This document shows, piece by piece, positions 25,274 to 37,856 of a stretch of 64,000 nucleotides of DNA. Numbering within the stretch: position 1 is the stretch's first letter; the number at the start of each line of letters is the position of its first letter. A program made the translations under genes and the position numbers. Source of the DNA: Chamaecrista fasciculata (Eukaryota; Streptophyta; Magnoliopsida; Fabales; Fabaceae); assembly GCA_003254925.1 (NCBI GenBank), contig QANZ01039782.1, forward strand, positions 98,419 through 162,418, in the 5' to 3' direction. The notes below the pieces were generated by a model. That model searched no databases and was not told the DNA's origin. It saw nothing but the letters and a program-made list of their open reading frames with translations.

Positions 25274-28200
25274 TCAGCTCTTATTCCCTTCATACATAAT
25301 GGATTCATCTTTTGCTGTCACGTTCATGGCAATATGCTGAGAAAGGCGATATCCATCTTTGCTTAGTCCTTCATCCAAGAATGGTTTCTCACAAACACAG
25401 GAAGAAGGATATTCATGAAATTCTCCTCTTCCAGGTCTCATCTCATCTGGCTCTCCCATGAATCCTCTCTGGCATGCCTTGACCTTTCTAGCGAATGTTT
25501 CCCAGTCCATTTCATCTCTTGCCATCAATAGTGCACTAAGCTTCTTCGCGTTCGGTCTAATGGTTCTTTTGTGGCCCATATATCTCCTATAATATACATA
25601 ATGAAATCCAGATCAGCATGTTGAGAATATTCTGGACCCCAACACCACCATCACCCCCACCCCGTAAAAAAGAAATAACGAATTACTACTCAAATTAAAA
25701 TGAAATTAAATATAAGAAACCATAAGGATTGAAAAACAAAAAAGTTGAACGGGAAATCAAGAACAATTATAACATACAAAAGCAGGTATATTAGTACATA
25801 CGTGTTTGACAGCAATTAAAGTCATTAATGTTCTTGTTTATGAGAAAGGGGCCAAAACCAATGCAAGCTGATAGTAACTCTTACTTGAAAAAGTCAAGTG
25901 TACAACCCTGAAATTTTAAGGATTTTGATATCGAGAGGTTGATTTCTCAACCATTAAATCACCTCAAAATTTGTGTATGAAAATAAAAAATTACTTCGTA
26001 CAAATTTCAAGATCTAAGAGTGGAGAGCTCTCCAAAGCATTACCCAAAATTTAAGTAGATCCTACCATTTAATGATTGATATGAAATTAGATACTCTACT
26101 CCTGATCTATATATCCTAAACTATCATTCTTCTTTAAAAGCCTTATAGTACTATTATCTATCCCAATTTTTTTTGTCTACAAGATTCTAGCTGAATACGG
26201 ATAGAGTCAATTAAACTCTAGCTATATTATGCATATTAAAAATCCTATAATGGAACATAGCATGACCGCCCAGGTTTTATGATTGAATAGTTGCAACTTC
26301 AACTCTAGCTAAATGCAGCATTCCATTATATTAACATTTTCGATTATATTTTGAAACAAGATGGTGATCTTGTAATTTCACCTAAATACAACGATAATTG
26401 ATGTCCTCGTAATCTAGCAGAATAAAACATCCCACGATTTCATGACATCTTACCTTCGCCCTGCAAGGATCTTGGCCATGTTACCATTGTTGTTTGTAAC
26501 AAATACATCACTTTCATCGCAGACAATGTAGTCAATGGCAGCAAGGCGGGAAGAGAATGGAAGGAAAGGTTTCAGCTTGTCATCAGCAAGCATCTCTTTT
26601 GTATAGATGTTAGGGAAAAGATCTCTGAGGGGCTGCATAGTCTCATCTCCACCATATATTTCTCCCGATGCTACATAGATGTATGTGTTGTTTGCAAAAC
26701 CAAGAGCACGTAGCATTAAACCAACTTCATGTGGAGAAAGAGGACATTTTCCCCGCTTTCGCTCTCCATCAGGGCTCAGGTCCTAAAAGGTTCATCAAGA
26801 ATAAACATAACTGTCACAAACTTCATTGTCACAAAAATGACTCAAGGATTTTGGCATTATATATCAGAAAAAATTGAAGTCTTACAGGCAATGTTGCCCA
26901 TCTTTTTCGAATTTCACCTAGTTCTTGTCTCTCTTTTTCTCCTCCACCAAAGTAACAACCTGAAAATGCTAGCATATCTGGCTCAAACCTGTCATAAATT
27001 GAATGCTGTTACAATAATCCAACTATCATAGTTTACAGCAATTGCCATGATCCCCCAGCCCCAAACTGTCACCTCACCTCTGAATGAACCCTATAACTCA
27101 CTTTTTCTTATGAAAAAGGTAATAATAATAATACTAATTATATGGATAAGCTGCATAGAAAAATAATAGGAAGTATATCCTTCTCAACCTCCCTTGGCAA
27201 CCCACAACAGATTCGGACATATATATCACCAATTTGACATTTTGAAATTGATTAAAAAAAAAAAAATCCATTTTCTTTCGTAGTCCAGAAAACCACAAAG
27301 GAGAGGTTGAAAAAAGTGAAAGAAAAATCAAACAGGTTGATACAAGTCATGAATACTAAAATGAAAAAGAAAATACAAAATCTAGACAGATATACTTATG
27401 AGCAAAAAAGCAAAGGAAATTTTCAGACAAAATTAAGAACTTGTGCTGCCAAGTTGGATGATAGTTCAATTTAAAACTTTACAGTTTATCCATCAGGTTC
27501 TTCAAACAAACCTCAAATGGACAGCTATAAAACGGTCCGTCATCTTTCGCATTTTCATTACAAGTCTCCGACCAAGTTCACGTATAGGTTTTGTAAATCT
27601 TAAAGCATGATAATTAACACGGCATCGTAGTTTTTGTAACTCATCATCTAGGTTATTTGCAAGTCGATAGTCAAATTTAGTCAATTGCAGAACCTGCAAA
27701 AAAAAAAAAAGAAAAACAAAAAAAACATAATATCAGTTCTGTTCTGACACTGCACACACCAAAACATGTTATTGTATTAAAGGAAAAAAAAAATCAGAAA
27801 TTTAAAACAAGTATCATCACTATACAGCCTTACCTGTCTTCTCAAAAGTATTGGCAAAACTTGGTCAACATAATATTCAGGCTCTGATTTCCTAGGTACG
27901 CGCATTGTATATGGAGGCTTTTCCATTGAACGCATGAGCCTATCAGGAACTCTTTTCACAATTGTAACATCTTTTGCTAGATAAGCAATGAACCAATTAA
28001 CATCGAAAATGTTGATGAAGTCACTGTATTCAAATAAAGCTGTGTTAAATGAAAGAACAACTTTAAACTTGATTCTCACCAACTCCAACCTGCATATAAT
28101 AAATTTATCGATAAAACCTGCAAATCACCTGTCATCTTTCCAGTAGGACTGATGATCCAGCTCCGGTACAACCAGTGTAGCATTAAGAATACGAGCAACA

Positions 28201-30318
28201 ACCACAGCATCCGTTATCTAAAAGCAAGAACAAGATGATCATTCCCACAAAAACAACTTATTCACTCACTATATGATTTTAAATTTTATTTATATATTCT
28301 TAACTATCTGATTGAACACAAAGAAGAGCCTAATAAAACCTGTATTCTCTCCCTAAAACACTAAAGCACAGCTAATTACTTAGGAAAAACAACACATAAA
28401 GATTTTTGTCTTCTCCATGCTTTCAATTTTTAGACAGCAATTAAGGCTGTCACTAAGCGTACCTAGCCTCTTCCATGTTATAGCCTTATAGGTATCAAAA
28501 ATCATTGAATAGTGATAATCAAATCTTGTAATAGTTTAGAGTGATATAGTATATCATAAAACTTCTACTTACCCCTGTTCTTTGTTGGTTCAGTCCGCCA
28601 CTAGTTGCAATAAGCAAGTAGCCATTTGATAAATGGTTGCGTGCAACTGCTGCATTATTCAGTTACCAAAATGAGAAAGTTTCACACGGAAAATTAGTAT
28701 ATTGCTTTCTCCAGTCTTAAGGATAGCATTTCTCCAAGAGATTGAACATAGGGGACTAGTCAACAACAAAATATATTCAATTTGTTCGCACACCAAACAA
28801 AGCACTGTAGTGCAAACCTCCACCATAAAACTTTCCAATTGCGGTGGACTCTTCAGCAAAAAATGTAAAGGAAAATCATGAAATCGATGGTGACTCATTA
28901 TCAGAGCCAGAAGTAATAAGGTGGAGGAATTTGGCATTTATATTAATGCCAAATAAAACTCACCATGCCTAAAATGTTTTTTTTTTCTTTCTTCTGTCGG
29001 CCAAGATGTACTTCCTATGACATTATGGCAAGATAATAAAAAAAATCTGAACTACAGTACAGACGTACAGTAACAAAGGATCATGAGGAGAATATGAAGA
29101 AAATATGAAGAAACTAATGCTTGAATAATAGGTTAACTAATTAGAGTCCACAATTGGTTGATTTTAAACCATACCACACCAAAAGAAAAGAAGAATTTTT
29201 TAAATTATGTTTATGTGTGAGACAAAAAATTGCAATAGAAACTAGAAAGATCATAGCATCAAGTAAGGAGTCTCTTATTTCTTCCTGATCTTTATCTTGC
29301 CAAATTGTCCCAAATGTTTTTATTTAGTTTTCTTCTTGTGGTGGTAATTTTCACGATTTTAAGGTTGACAAGAAATATAAGACAGAGCGGAGGGGAAACA
29401 GAGGATCATGCTAAACCCTGGCCAAATTTGCAATAAAATTTTGTAAACATACTGATTTCACTGACTTCTAAGTCCAAAAGAATTTTGACAATCAACGGAA
29501 AGGGATAACAACACAAAGCAGGATGGAAATTCATGAGACTCTACAATCAATTTTTTCTTAAAATTACCATTTGCTTACTAATCTTCATGGTCAGTACATC
29601 ATATAAGATGAATCAACGAAAACAATGAAGAACACACATTGGATGATACAGGAATAGACCTTCGGGAAAAAATATGCACCTGAACGATAATGTGGGTATT
29701 GACAGCTATCAAATAAGAAACAGGAGAAGCAAGGTGGTGAATTTACTTACGAGCAAAATGACGTCCCCTCTCGCTGCATCCATAATAGTATCTAGAGTAT
29801 TGAGATTGCCACACATTAACGGGATCACGATAGACCTCATCCTGCAAAATTGACACAAATGATACTGTTAATTAGGCACACGAATAACAACTTCAATATC
29901 TCTTATATAGCTGCCAATTCGGCAGCAATGCCTGCGAAACCTAAGCTCCCACCTACAATCGTACTCTATATTCATAAACAGTCATTCATCGTACGGAACC
30001 AACACCAATTTCAATTTGAGTAAATTTCGTAACACGCTCACACACGAAGATTACCGGTCGGGAATAGAAAGTGCGCTGAATCAATCGCTGGGAGTACCAT
30101 TCAAGGTCCGAAACCATGTGACCCGTTAAAAGCGAAATTAAACCCAGCCCAAAAAGCATCAATCCACAGACCACGGACCAGGAGATCGGCTTCCTCTGCT
30201 GCAATCTCGCCAGCGACGTCGTCTTCGATCTCCAGCTGACATCGTTAGGACTTGGTTGCTGAAACAGAGCCAGGTTCGTCGACAACAAGCTAAACCTCCA
30301 AGCCTTGGCCACACCCAT
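25274..30318 (-). CDS. O-fucosyltransferase family protein (9 exons, frameshifted here)
   Basis: Exons in transcript order: 30318-30055, 29841-29751, 28649-28573, 28217-28129, 28023-27834, 27693-27512, 26987-26886, 26782-26454, 25586-25274. A family-like product would be about 545 residues. Residues about 46-67 form one membrane anchor, giving a type II Golgi topology. Family motifs follow: YYYGCSERGRHFA, SNGYLLIATSGGLNQQRTG, ITDAVVVARILNATLVVPEL, FIAVHLRFEPDMLAFSGC, VGLMLRALGFANNTYIYVAS, and DYIVCDESDVFVTNNNGNMA. This is the plant O-FucT group (Pfam PF10250, former DUF246); substrates are mostly unknown. Exon 7 is 102 bases where the frame needs 103. The GGG-E-K-E-R stretch at 26938-26947 lacks one G, and the reading then meets a stop. 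This is either an assembly error or a broken allele; the other exons look intact. Resembles At4g17430 (from memory). Confidence 0.88.
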
Positions 30319-30359
30319 TTGGGTTAAAGAAACACCGCCAAATCGCCACCATACCGCTC

Positions 30360-30857
30360 ACTTTTAGAGGTCCATGGTGTTCGAAGATGCGTGAAAACTG
30401 GAAAATGGAAACTATGGGGCTGAGATACTGCAAACAGTAAATGAGCGGTTTGAGAGGTGTGCGATAGCAAGCAATGTGGGTATGAAAAGTTGTGAAACAA
30501 GGTTGCGACTAGCCAGATTTGGTGGAGGAACCCTGGTTCAAACTTCAGAGTTTTTGTGAATTATGAATCACAGTGGAGTATGAACTGTGAAATAGCCTGC
30601 CGCGAGAAGCTGTGGGCTATAGAAGCTTTGAGAATAGTAACGAGCTAACAGCAATGAATGGGGAAATGCTTTTCATGTTGCTATTTCTATTTTTTTTTCC
30701 AAGTTCCAGTAATTTGATCTGGATACCAAATGGTGGGATCTGAATAAATGAGTGGAGAAATGATGACAATGCAATCCACTTTCTTTCATTAAAATTGCAA
30801 TCTTTCATTATAAGGGGGTTACGTACGTTTCGTAATTGATCAAATGAATATTGCAGA
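30360..30857. other. Upstream region of the O-fucosyltransferase gene
   Basis: Non-coding DNA directly upstream (on the minus strand) of the O-fucosyltransferase start; it should contain the promoter and 5' UTR. I see no convincing TATA box. Confidence 0.4.
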
Positions 30858-30860
30858 TTG

Positions 30861-31575
30861 GGAAGGTTAACACTTAACACTAATGTTTAATCATATTTGA
30901 TTATTCTCATTGATGTTTCATTTAGTCTTATTTTTATGAATGTTTCAATTAAATTTTGGTTGAATGTTCATTTTGGTCCATTATTTTTACCTCAAGTTTA
31001 TTTTGATCCATTATCTTTCAAAAAGTTTATTTTAATCCATTATCTATGCAACTTGATTTAAAATAGTCATACCATTAAGTTCTGTCTTTTTTTCTCTATT
31101 TTTATTATATGACACTTGACTTGACTTTTCTGTATGTATCATACTTGTTCACTTTCTCTATTATATGTGCTATTTTCGAATGATATGGCTTATTTAAAAA
31201 AAAAAAAGAATAATATATTTGGTTATAAATGAAGTTTACAGATTCATCATCTCTAAAACAAAGGCTATGTCATTATAAAATACCATGCATGAAAAGGAAA
31301 GGGATAAGTATAAAAAAAAAATACTATATCAAGTGCCATATCATTAAAAACTTTTAAAAAATATCTATGGAATAGTAAGATAGGATCATTTTGAACCAAA
31401 GTTGAATAGATAATAAGGTCAATTTGAACTTTTTGAAATATAATGGATCAAAATGAACTTTGAGGAAAAGATAATGGGCCAAAATCAATATTCCATCATT
31501 AAATTTTAAATGTTGATCAAATATGAATAAAAAATACTAAATGTTTAGATACAAAAGTATCATGTTGAATTTTCC
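30861..31575. mobile_element. Foldback element, diverged
   Basis: The arm around 30968-31040 (TTCATTTTGGTCCATTAT, TTTATTTTGATCCATTAT, TTTATTTTAATCCATTAT) returns inverted around 31390-31490 (AATGGATCAAAATGAAC, TAATGGGCCAAAATC). The words GGTCC, GATCC, AATCC lie at 30975, 31005 and 31034. The outer borders are approximate and I find no target duplication. Confidence 0.55.
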
Positions 31576-33065
31576 TCTTGTTTTGTAGTCATCTCGTGAC
31601 AACTGGGAGTTTATGGGGCAGGTGGCGTTGTGAGGAGTGACCGTAACAAATGAAATTAATTCAACGATCCAGAAAGGTGCATTGGCCCCCAAGACAAAAA
31701 TTAATTTCATTAAGTATATGAATCATGAATGTACGCTATAATTTATTTTACATTTTTCAAATTAAAAAAAAAATTGACGCACACTTCCATGCCAATTGCC
31801 AAGCTAATTAATTTATCATATAAAACTAGCGGCAGAAGTAGGAAAGAAAAATTATGATATAAATCTCTGCATTACAAATAACTCGTGCACCTTCATATAT
31901 ATAAGTGTGTATGGGTGTCACGTGAATATCATGTCATAGGAATATGAATTAGATAAACCAGCTTATATACAAGTTGTACGGGCAATTCGCCGATTCGTTC
32001 ACGGTTTAAATGATACCATTAGAGAAGGGATAGGGTCATAGGGGCAAAAAGGTTTTAAAAAGTGAGTTGCGCCTACAATACCAAATGTAAGTTAACTATA
32101 TAGGAGAATAAAATCGTTATTAATAAAGGTCGACGTCGATGTTATTTTTTAAATCAGTCTATTTTGTCATTTGCATCAGTTATTTAATAAGATCATTGCT
32201 ATAAAAGATTATATTGAACCGATCAGTTTGATTAAAAATAATAATAAATCCATCTATCATTCAATCTGAAATTCAAATAGAAAATTCTATTCCTCAAAAA
32301 GGAAGTAGATCCTCTCCCTTTAACTTTTTTTTTTTCTCTTTTTTCAATCTAAATAATTAATTTTGATGGTATTATTTTTTTTGCTAAATTGATTCATTAA
32401 TTTTAAATTTATTTAATATCTAGTAAATATTTTAATTAATAAAAAATGAGAGAAACATAACTTTCATTTGAATCATTAAATAGATTTTAATAGTTTAAAT
32501 TGAAAGAGAAAAATAGGAATAAAGAGTTAAAGGAAAAGAATCCACTCCTAAACTAAAAATGTATAATATTTTCTTTTTAGTTTACAAAGGAATAAAGAGT
32601 TAAAATGTATGCTTGATGCTTGATATCCATGTATTTTTTTCTCACCCCATATATTTAATTATATTTATAATATCTCAAATTCAAAATATTATTTAAGCAA
32701 TATTTAATCGCTTAAACTAATAATAAATCATATATATGTATTATCTTTACTAAAGGCATATACTGTGGAGTGTGTTGGGTGAGTTGAAGCAACTATTGTC
32801 ATCTGAAAATAAGAGAAATGAATTATCTAGAATTCTTTTATTTGTATTTTTAAAATATAAAAAAAAAAAGACAAAAGAAAAAAGAAGAAGAGAAAATATG
32901 AGTTTATATATTTTTATTTTGTGAATTTTATATTTTTTTATTTTTTCTCTCTCTAATTCCAAAAAAATATATAGAAAAAAAAAACTCGGATCCAATCCCA
33001 AAAAAGAATATAACAACTTCGGAAAAGCCAAAATTATGCATTGTAGGAAAAATCTACAAAATAAG
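31576..33065. other. AT-rich intergenic spacer
   Basis: AT-rich DNA with many homopolymer runs and no coding signal. Long open frames overlapping its right end run into the GC-rich repeat at 33066 and are not genes. Confidence 0.45.
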
Positions 33066-33990
33066 TAGGGGTGAGCACGGGTTGGGTTGGGGCGGGCTGA
33101 GGGATTTTCCCAGCCCAACCCGCACAACAATCTGCGGGTTGGGTTGGGTTGGGTTTCGAAAATTTTTTCTTTCAGCCCGCACCAACCCAACCCGCGGGCC
33201 TGCAGGTTGGGTTGGGCCAACCCACGGGTTGTGCCTCTTTTTTTTTTTTTAACCTGCTGCATTTTTTTTTTGGCCAGCAAAGGAAATGTATTCAAAAACC
33301 ACCACAAACAAACGAAAACAACAGCAAAAGTCCAACGAGAAACAAAACCACAGCAGCAGACAAACACTAACCGAAGAAGAGAAGAGGATGTGGCGACGCC
33401 GACGACGATTTCCTGGTGGCGACGGCGATTCTGTGGTGGCGAGAACAGGAAAGCCGACGTCGAGAGAGAAGAGAAAAGGCGAAGACTGGAAGAGGAAGAA
33501 CCGAAGAAGAGAAGAGGAGTGGTGACGCCGACGACGAACTCCTGGTGGCGACGGCAATTCTGTGGTGGTGGACTGGCGACGACGACTTTGAACAGTGAGA
33601 GAATCGGACAGTCCGAGGGTGGAGATGGAGAGAACTCAGAGAAGTTCGTAAGAAAAAATTTTTGAGAATGGCCGCTGTGCTGCTGTCGCTGATGCCTGAT
33701 GAATTGATGATGTTGAATTGTTGATTTTAGAGTTACAAAATGTGTGGCTGAGATCTTCTCTAAAATAAAATGTGTGGCTGAGATTGATTCATAATATATA
33801 TATTATATGTGCGGGCTTGCGGGTTGGGTTGGGTTTACAACCCCTGAGCCCGCAGCCCAACCCGCAAACCTGCGGGCTCAGTTATTTTTAACCAACCCAA
33901 CCCGTGAGACCGAACCAACCCAGCCCGCAGCTGCGGGTTGGTTCGGTTCCTGCGGTCTCGCGGGTCAGCGGTCCAGTTTGCTCACCCCTA
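33066..33990. mobile_element. hAT-like non-autonomous DNA transposon
   Basis: Perfect 12-bp terminal inverted repeats TAGGGGTGAGCA (33066-33077) and TGCTCACCCCTA (33979-33990) bound the element. Subterminal regions are rich in GCGGGTTGGGTTGGG words and their complement, the common plant hAT-like pattern. The middle holds a GC-rich stretch with two copies of a 75-bp segment. No transposase is visible. The assembly gap begins at the base after the right terminus, so the 8-bp target duplication cannot be tested. Confidence 0.7.
33371..33575 (+). repeat. Two direct copies of a 75-bp segment inside the hAT-like element
   Basis: Copies start at 33371 and 33501, both with CCGAAGAAGAGAAGAGGA followed by GACGCCGACGACGA and CTGGTGGCGACGGC. 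They are 130 bases apart and differ at several positions. The repeat makes long open frames on both strands, which I take as composition, not genes. Confidence 0.7.
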
Positions 33991-34185
33991 NNNNNNNNNN
34001 NNNNNNNNNNNNNNNNNNNNNNNNNNNNNNNNNNNNNNNNNNNNNNNNNNNNNNNNNNNNNNNNNNNNNNNNNNNNNNNNNNNNNNNNNNNNNNNNNNNN
34101 NNNNNNNNNNNNNNNNNNNNNNNNNNNNNNNNNNNNNNNNNNNNNNNNNNNNNNNNNNNNNNNNNNNNNNNNNNNNNNNNNNNNN
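33991..34185. other. Assembly gap (195 unknown bases)
   Basis: A run of N. It starts exactly at the end of the hAT-like element, probably because the repeat could not be crossed. Confidence 0.99.
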
Positions 34186-36660
34186 AGATGACTTTGAATC
34201 TATTTTGAAGGAGGGGAAATGTGGAACAATGGAAGTGCTTGACTGCTTTCTAATGTGGTGTTGGAGTTGGACGATTGTTGGAAAATGGAAGTGGTCGGAA
34301 AGAATGACATTAATAAAGTTTATACATTGGTTCAAACAAAAGTGGTTGGCGTATGTCATGATGATAGCTTGGGATGTGAAAGTTTTTTTTTTTTATTGTG
34401 GGATTCAAAAAGTATAATATGATAATTGTTATTAAAATAAATTATTTTATTTTGTACTTATCTAATTCTTGGGCAGTATTGGCTCAAAAAAATTTATGGG
34501 CCGTAAATGCTTCCTTCACTTGGATCTATTCTATTTTCAAATTTTGATTTTATGTTTTTCTTTACAATTTTGGAAAATATATTAATTTATATCAAGCCAA
34601 AGTTATTAATATTTTACTATATAATAATTTTTAGAAGTGTACTAAAGTAGTTATATTTTATTATATTGTAAAAATAAATTAATAAAATATATATTCCAAC
34701 ATATATTTTATTAGAAAAATAAATTTAATTGTTTTCGATCCGACCCCGATTGAACTCCGGTCGAACCATTGAATCTTGAATTTCTACTTTAACCGGTTCA
34801 ATCACCGGTTCCATTTTAATAACCTTACTTTTGGCCAATTTTTCAATTTCCATTTGTTTGCTTTCTTTTCTTACCGTCCAACAACTCTTCCTCGTCCCCA
34901 AACAAGCAACAGCACAAAAGCCGCACACATATCGATTTAAATCATATTATTTGCAAGTTACAACTTACAAGTACCTATTAAAGGGATGCACTTCTATTCA
35001 GTTTATTTTTATTTGTTGTCAATGTAAAAGCTAAAAGGACAGTATTGATAAAAGTAGGCCTTATTACAACTGGGCCGTCAAAAAGTGAAATGTATTGAAT
35101 TGGAAGAGGCCTGGATCATAACAATAACGCAAATACACAATATAATTGTGGGTCCATGATTTCTTTTTCCTACCTTGTAGGCTAGCACACTCTGTTCTGG
35201 CGGGCTTTGTCGAAGTGAAACTTTCGATGTGGAAGGGCTCACTAATTTTTATTTATTTATTTAATCTTAATTCTTAACTATAACTAAAAGAGACTACAGC
35301 TTAATACAACTGAAGTTCCAACATAATAAAGAGGTTGTAATGTTCAATATATACTATAGTAGAACCACTAATATGTAGTGGAAAGGAACAATTCCCAATC
35401 AAAATAATAGGCATACGGTGATTCTCCTAAATTCATAATTGTATGGTTGAACATTAATGATGTGGCTTTCCAAATCATGGCTTCTGGTTTCTTCCACCAT
35501 CTCATTTTTTGTTACTCAATGATTGGTGATATATAGTTTACCTATGGCTATATATAAATAAATATTTATTATTATTTGTAAGATACATGTATGATACCAA
35601 CATACTCAGACTCAAACTTGTTGAAATTGAGAGTTCGAATCTAGATCCAAACATAAGATAAAATTTCAAATTTTCTTTGTCCAAAATTTTGATCATCCTT
35701 GAGTCAATTAGAATTGGATCACCATATACCTTTATATGGTCAATTGATCCATCAGATGAGTGAACGAATAAGACCACTATGCTTTGCCGTCTTATTTTTC
35801 TCCTTCTTCCTCCTCCTTTTGCGTTATTTTTTGCTCTAGATTTTTGTTCAATTTTCTCAAGCTGAATCTACTAAAAAATTAGGCATCGAAAGCGGCCGCA
35901 GAAAAAGAGATAGGAAATGTAAGACCCTAGATTACCAATGTGAGTGAGTGATATTTAATATTCATTACAATATTATGCGTTATGCATAAAGGCCTAGTGG
36001 AAATTCCCTCATCTGTCCATCACTGAACAATTGCGCTTTGAAAGCGAAATCAGAAAAGCTTTACTACACACTTTTGGATGGGCTTTTACTCAGCTAATTA
36101 ATTTAAGCTGTGATTCACGCAATGGATTGCCTGTATATTGCTTGATTAGATAGTAGTAGTGTGTAGCAATTAATTCGTGACTCAAGTCGAAGAGTTTTAG
36201 TTGATGAAAACATAGACAGACTGAAAATATATATATATATATATATATATCTCATCTGTCACATTAGAATTGCGTAGTTATTTCTCTTACGTGTATGTAG
36301 TTTTTGTCGTACACTTGATCCCCACAAAACTCGTCAACTCAAAAAAAAAAAATATATATATATATATATATCCCATCTGATATAGATCCATATACAATTG
36401 AAATTTAAAACACAATTTTCCTGTTGTTTGAGAAATTCACATAAATTAGAAATCAAAATCCAAACGTGAAATCAATGTATGTATAAATTAATAGAAAGAA
36501 AAGCAGTGGGTTAAACCCACTTCATTCTACAAAAGTCAGAATCTCCAATCATAAAGGCAGAATCTTCTTAGCTTCGTCATCGTTTATGTGGGTTTCATCT
36601 CACCAAAGACAAGATTTGTCAAATTTTATTAAAATTCATGAGAGCTTATGATAATCCCGA
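34186..36660. other. Intergenic spacer
   Basis: No gene seen. It contains a patch of AACCGGTT-type words near 34735-34815 that resembles an old repeat, and (TA)n microsatellites near 36223-36250 and 36353-36371. The right end leads to the metalloproteinase promoter. Confidence 0.45.
36223..36251. repeat. (TA)n microsatellite
   Basis: About 14 TA units. A second run of about nine units lies at 36353-36371, roughly 100 bases away. Confidence 0.85.
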
Positions 36661-36661
36661 T

Positions 36662-36668
36662 TATATAT
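36662..36668 (+). promoter_or_regulatory. Possible TATA box of the metalloproteinase gene
   Basis: TATATAT lies about 110 bases before the ATG, allowing a leader of about 80 bases. Only position and composition support it. Confidence 0.35.
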
Positions 36669-36773
36669 TAATTATACACGCTGATCGATCTCCTAACTCG
36701 TATAGGCTCCAAATCTCTTCGATCGTCGTTTCCAAGGCCCAAACCTCGATAGAATAGAACCAAAATTATAGTT

Positions 36774-37856
36774 ATGTTGAGTTGTTGTTGGTATTCCTAT
36801 TATTATATTTTCCTCTTCTTCTCCTTGCTTTCCCGCCCCTGCTTTCCCGCCAGGACCATACCCGAAAGTGTAACTGAAATATCCACCAAAACTCACCACG
36901 CCACGTGGCACAAATTCTCTAGATTGCTCCATGCGGAGAGAGGCACCCAAATCAACGGCATATCGGAGCTGAAGAAGTACTTTCACCAATTCGGGTACCT
37001 CTCTGTGGTCAATAATACGACGTCGTCGGATTTCAGCGATATCTTCGATTCCCAATTCGAATCGGCTCTTGTCCTTTACCAGAAAAGGCTGGGATTACCG
37101 GTCACCGGAAACCTTGATTCCGATACCATATCAACCATCATGACTCCGAGATGTGGCGTAAGCGATAATCATCACTTGCATCGAATTCATTCAACTCGTC
37201 ACTTTTCTTACTTCGGCGGTAAGCCACGGTGGATTCGAGAATCTCCGATGACTCTCACATATGCTTTTTCCCCTTACCACTTGATTGAACGACTGAGCAT
37301 ATCGGAAATTCGAAGGGTTTTCTCACGTTCGTTTTCGCGGTGGGCATCGGTGATCCCTGTGAGTTTTCAGGAGACGAATCGATACGAATCGGCGGATATC
37401 CGAATAGGGTTTTACCATAGAAATCACGGTGACGGAGAGCCGTTTGATGGGGTGCTTGGGATTTTAGCGCATGCGTTTTGTCCTGAAAATGGGAGATTCC
37501 ACCTGGATGCTGCTGAAACGTGGTCCGTTGATTTTGAGCGGGATAAGTCAAAGGTGGCCGTTGATCTGGAATCTGTGGTTACGCATGAGATTGGACATGT
37601 TCTTGGGTTGGGTCATACTTCGGTGAAAGGAGCTGTTATGTATCCCAGTCTCAGGCCTAGGACTAAGAAGCTGGATTTGAAGATTGATGACGTGGAGGGA
37701 GTTCAGGCTTTGTATGGCCCAAACCCCAATTTCAAATTTGCTGCTTTGTTACAGACTGTAAATTCCTCTAGTCTCGCCATCGTATCACAAACTGCTTTGT
37801 CTAAATGGACCGTTATTTCTTTGGCTCTGGTATTGTTAATATTTTTATCTACTTAA
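36774..37856 (+). CDS. Plant matrix metalloproteinase (MMP), intronless
   Basis: A single uninterrupted frame of 360 residues, the normal plant MMP size and structure. An N-terminal hydrophobic signal peptide covers about 1-27. The propeptide ends in the cysteine switch PRCGVSD at 125-131, whose Cys127 keeps the enzyme latent by binding the zinc. The catalytic domain has HEIGHVLGLGH at 271-281 (zinc ligands His271, His275, His281; catalytic Glu272), then the Met-turn with Met289 in VMYP. All key residues are present. The C-terminus is a hydrophobic tail after a Ser-rich stretch (about 332-360), fitting a GPI anchor, so the protein should sit on the outer cell surface. Plant MMPs act in extracellular matrix remodelling, development and defence; the substrate here is unknown. 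Confidence 0.95.
   Translation: MLSCCWYSYYYIFLFFSLLSRPCFPARTIPESVTEISTKTHHATWHKFSRLLHAERGTQINGISELKKYFHQFGYLSVVNNTTSSDFSDIFDSQFESALVLYQKRLGLPVTGNLDSDTISTIMTPRCGVSDNHHLHRIHSTRHFSYFGGKPRWIRESPMTLTYAFSPYHLIERLSISEIRRVFSRSFSRWASVIPVSFQETNRYESADIRIGFYHRNHGDGEPFDGVLGILAHAFCPENGRFHLDAAETWSVDFERDKSKVAVDLESVVTHEIGHVLGLGHTSVKGAVMYPSLRPRTKKLDLKIDDVEGVQALYGPNPNFKFAALLQTVNSSSLAIVSQTALSKWTVISLALVLLIFLST

Noticed and set aside
33130-33155. Telomere-like repeat
   Set aside because: The unit is GGGTT, not the plant telomere unit TTTAGGG, and it forms part of a transposon end.
32750-33665. Long open frames on both strands
   Set aside because: They arise from homopolymer-rich spacer and the GC-rich hAT-like repeat; no domain, and opposite strands are open at the same place.
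33807-34417. Open frames running through the N block
   Set aside because: They consist largely of unknown residues and carry no evidence.
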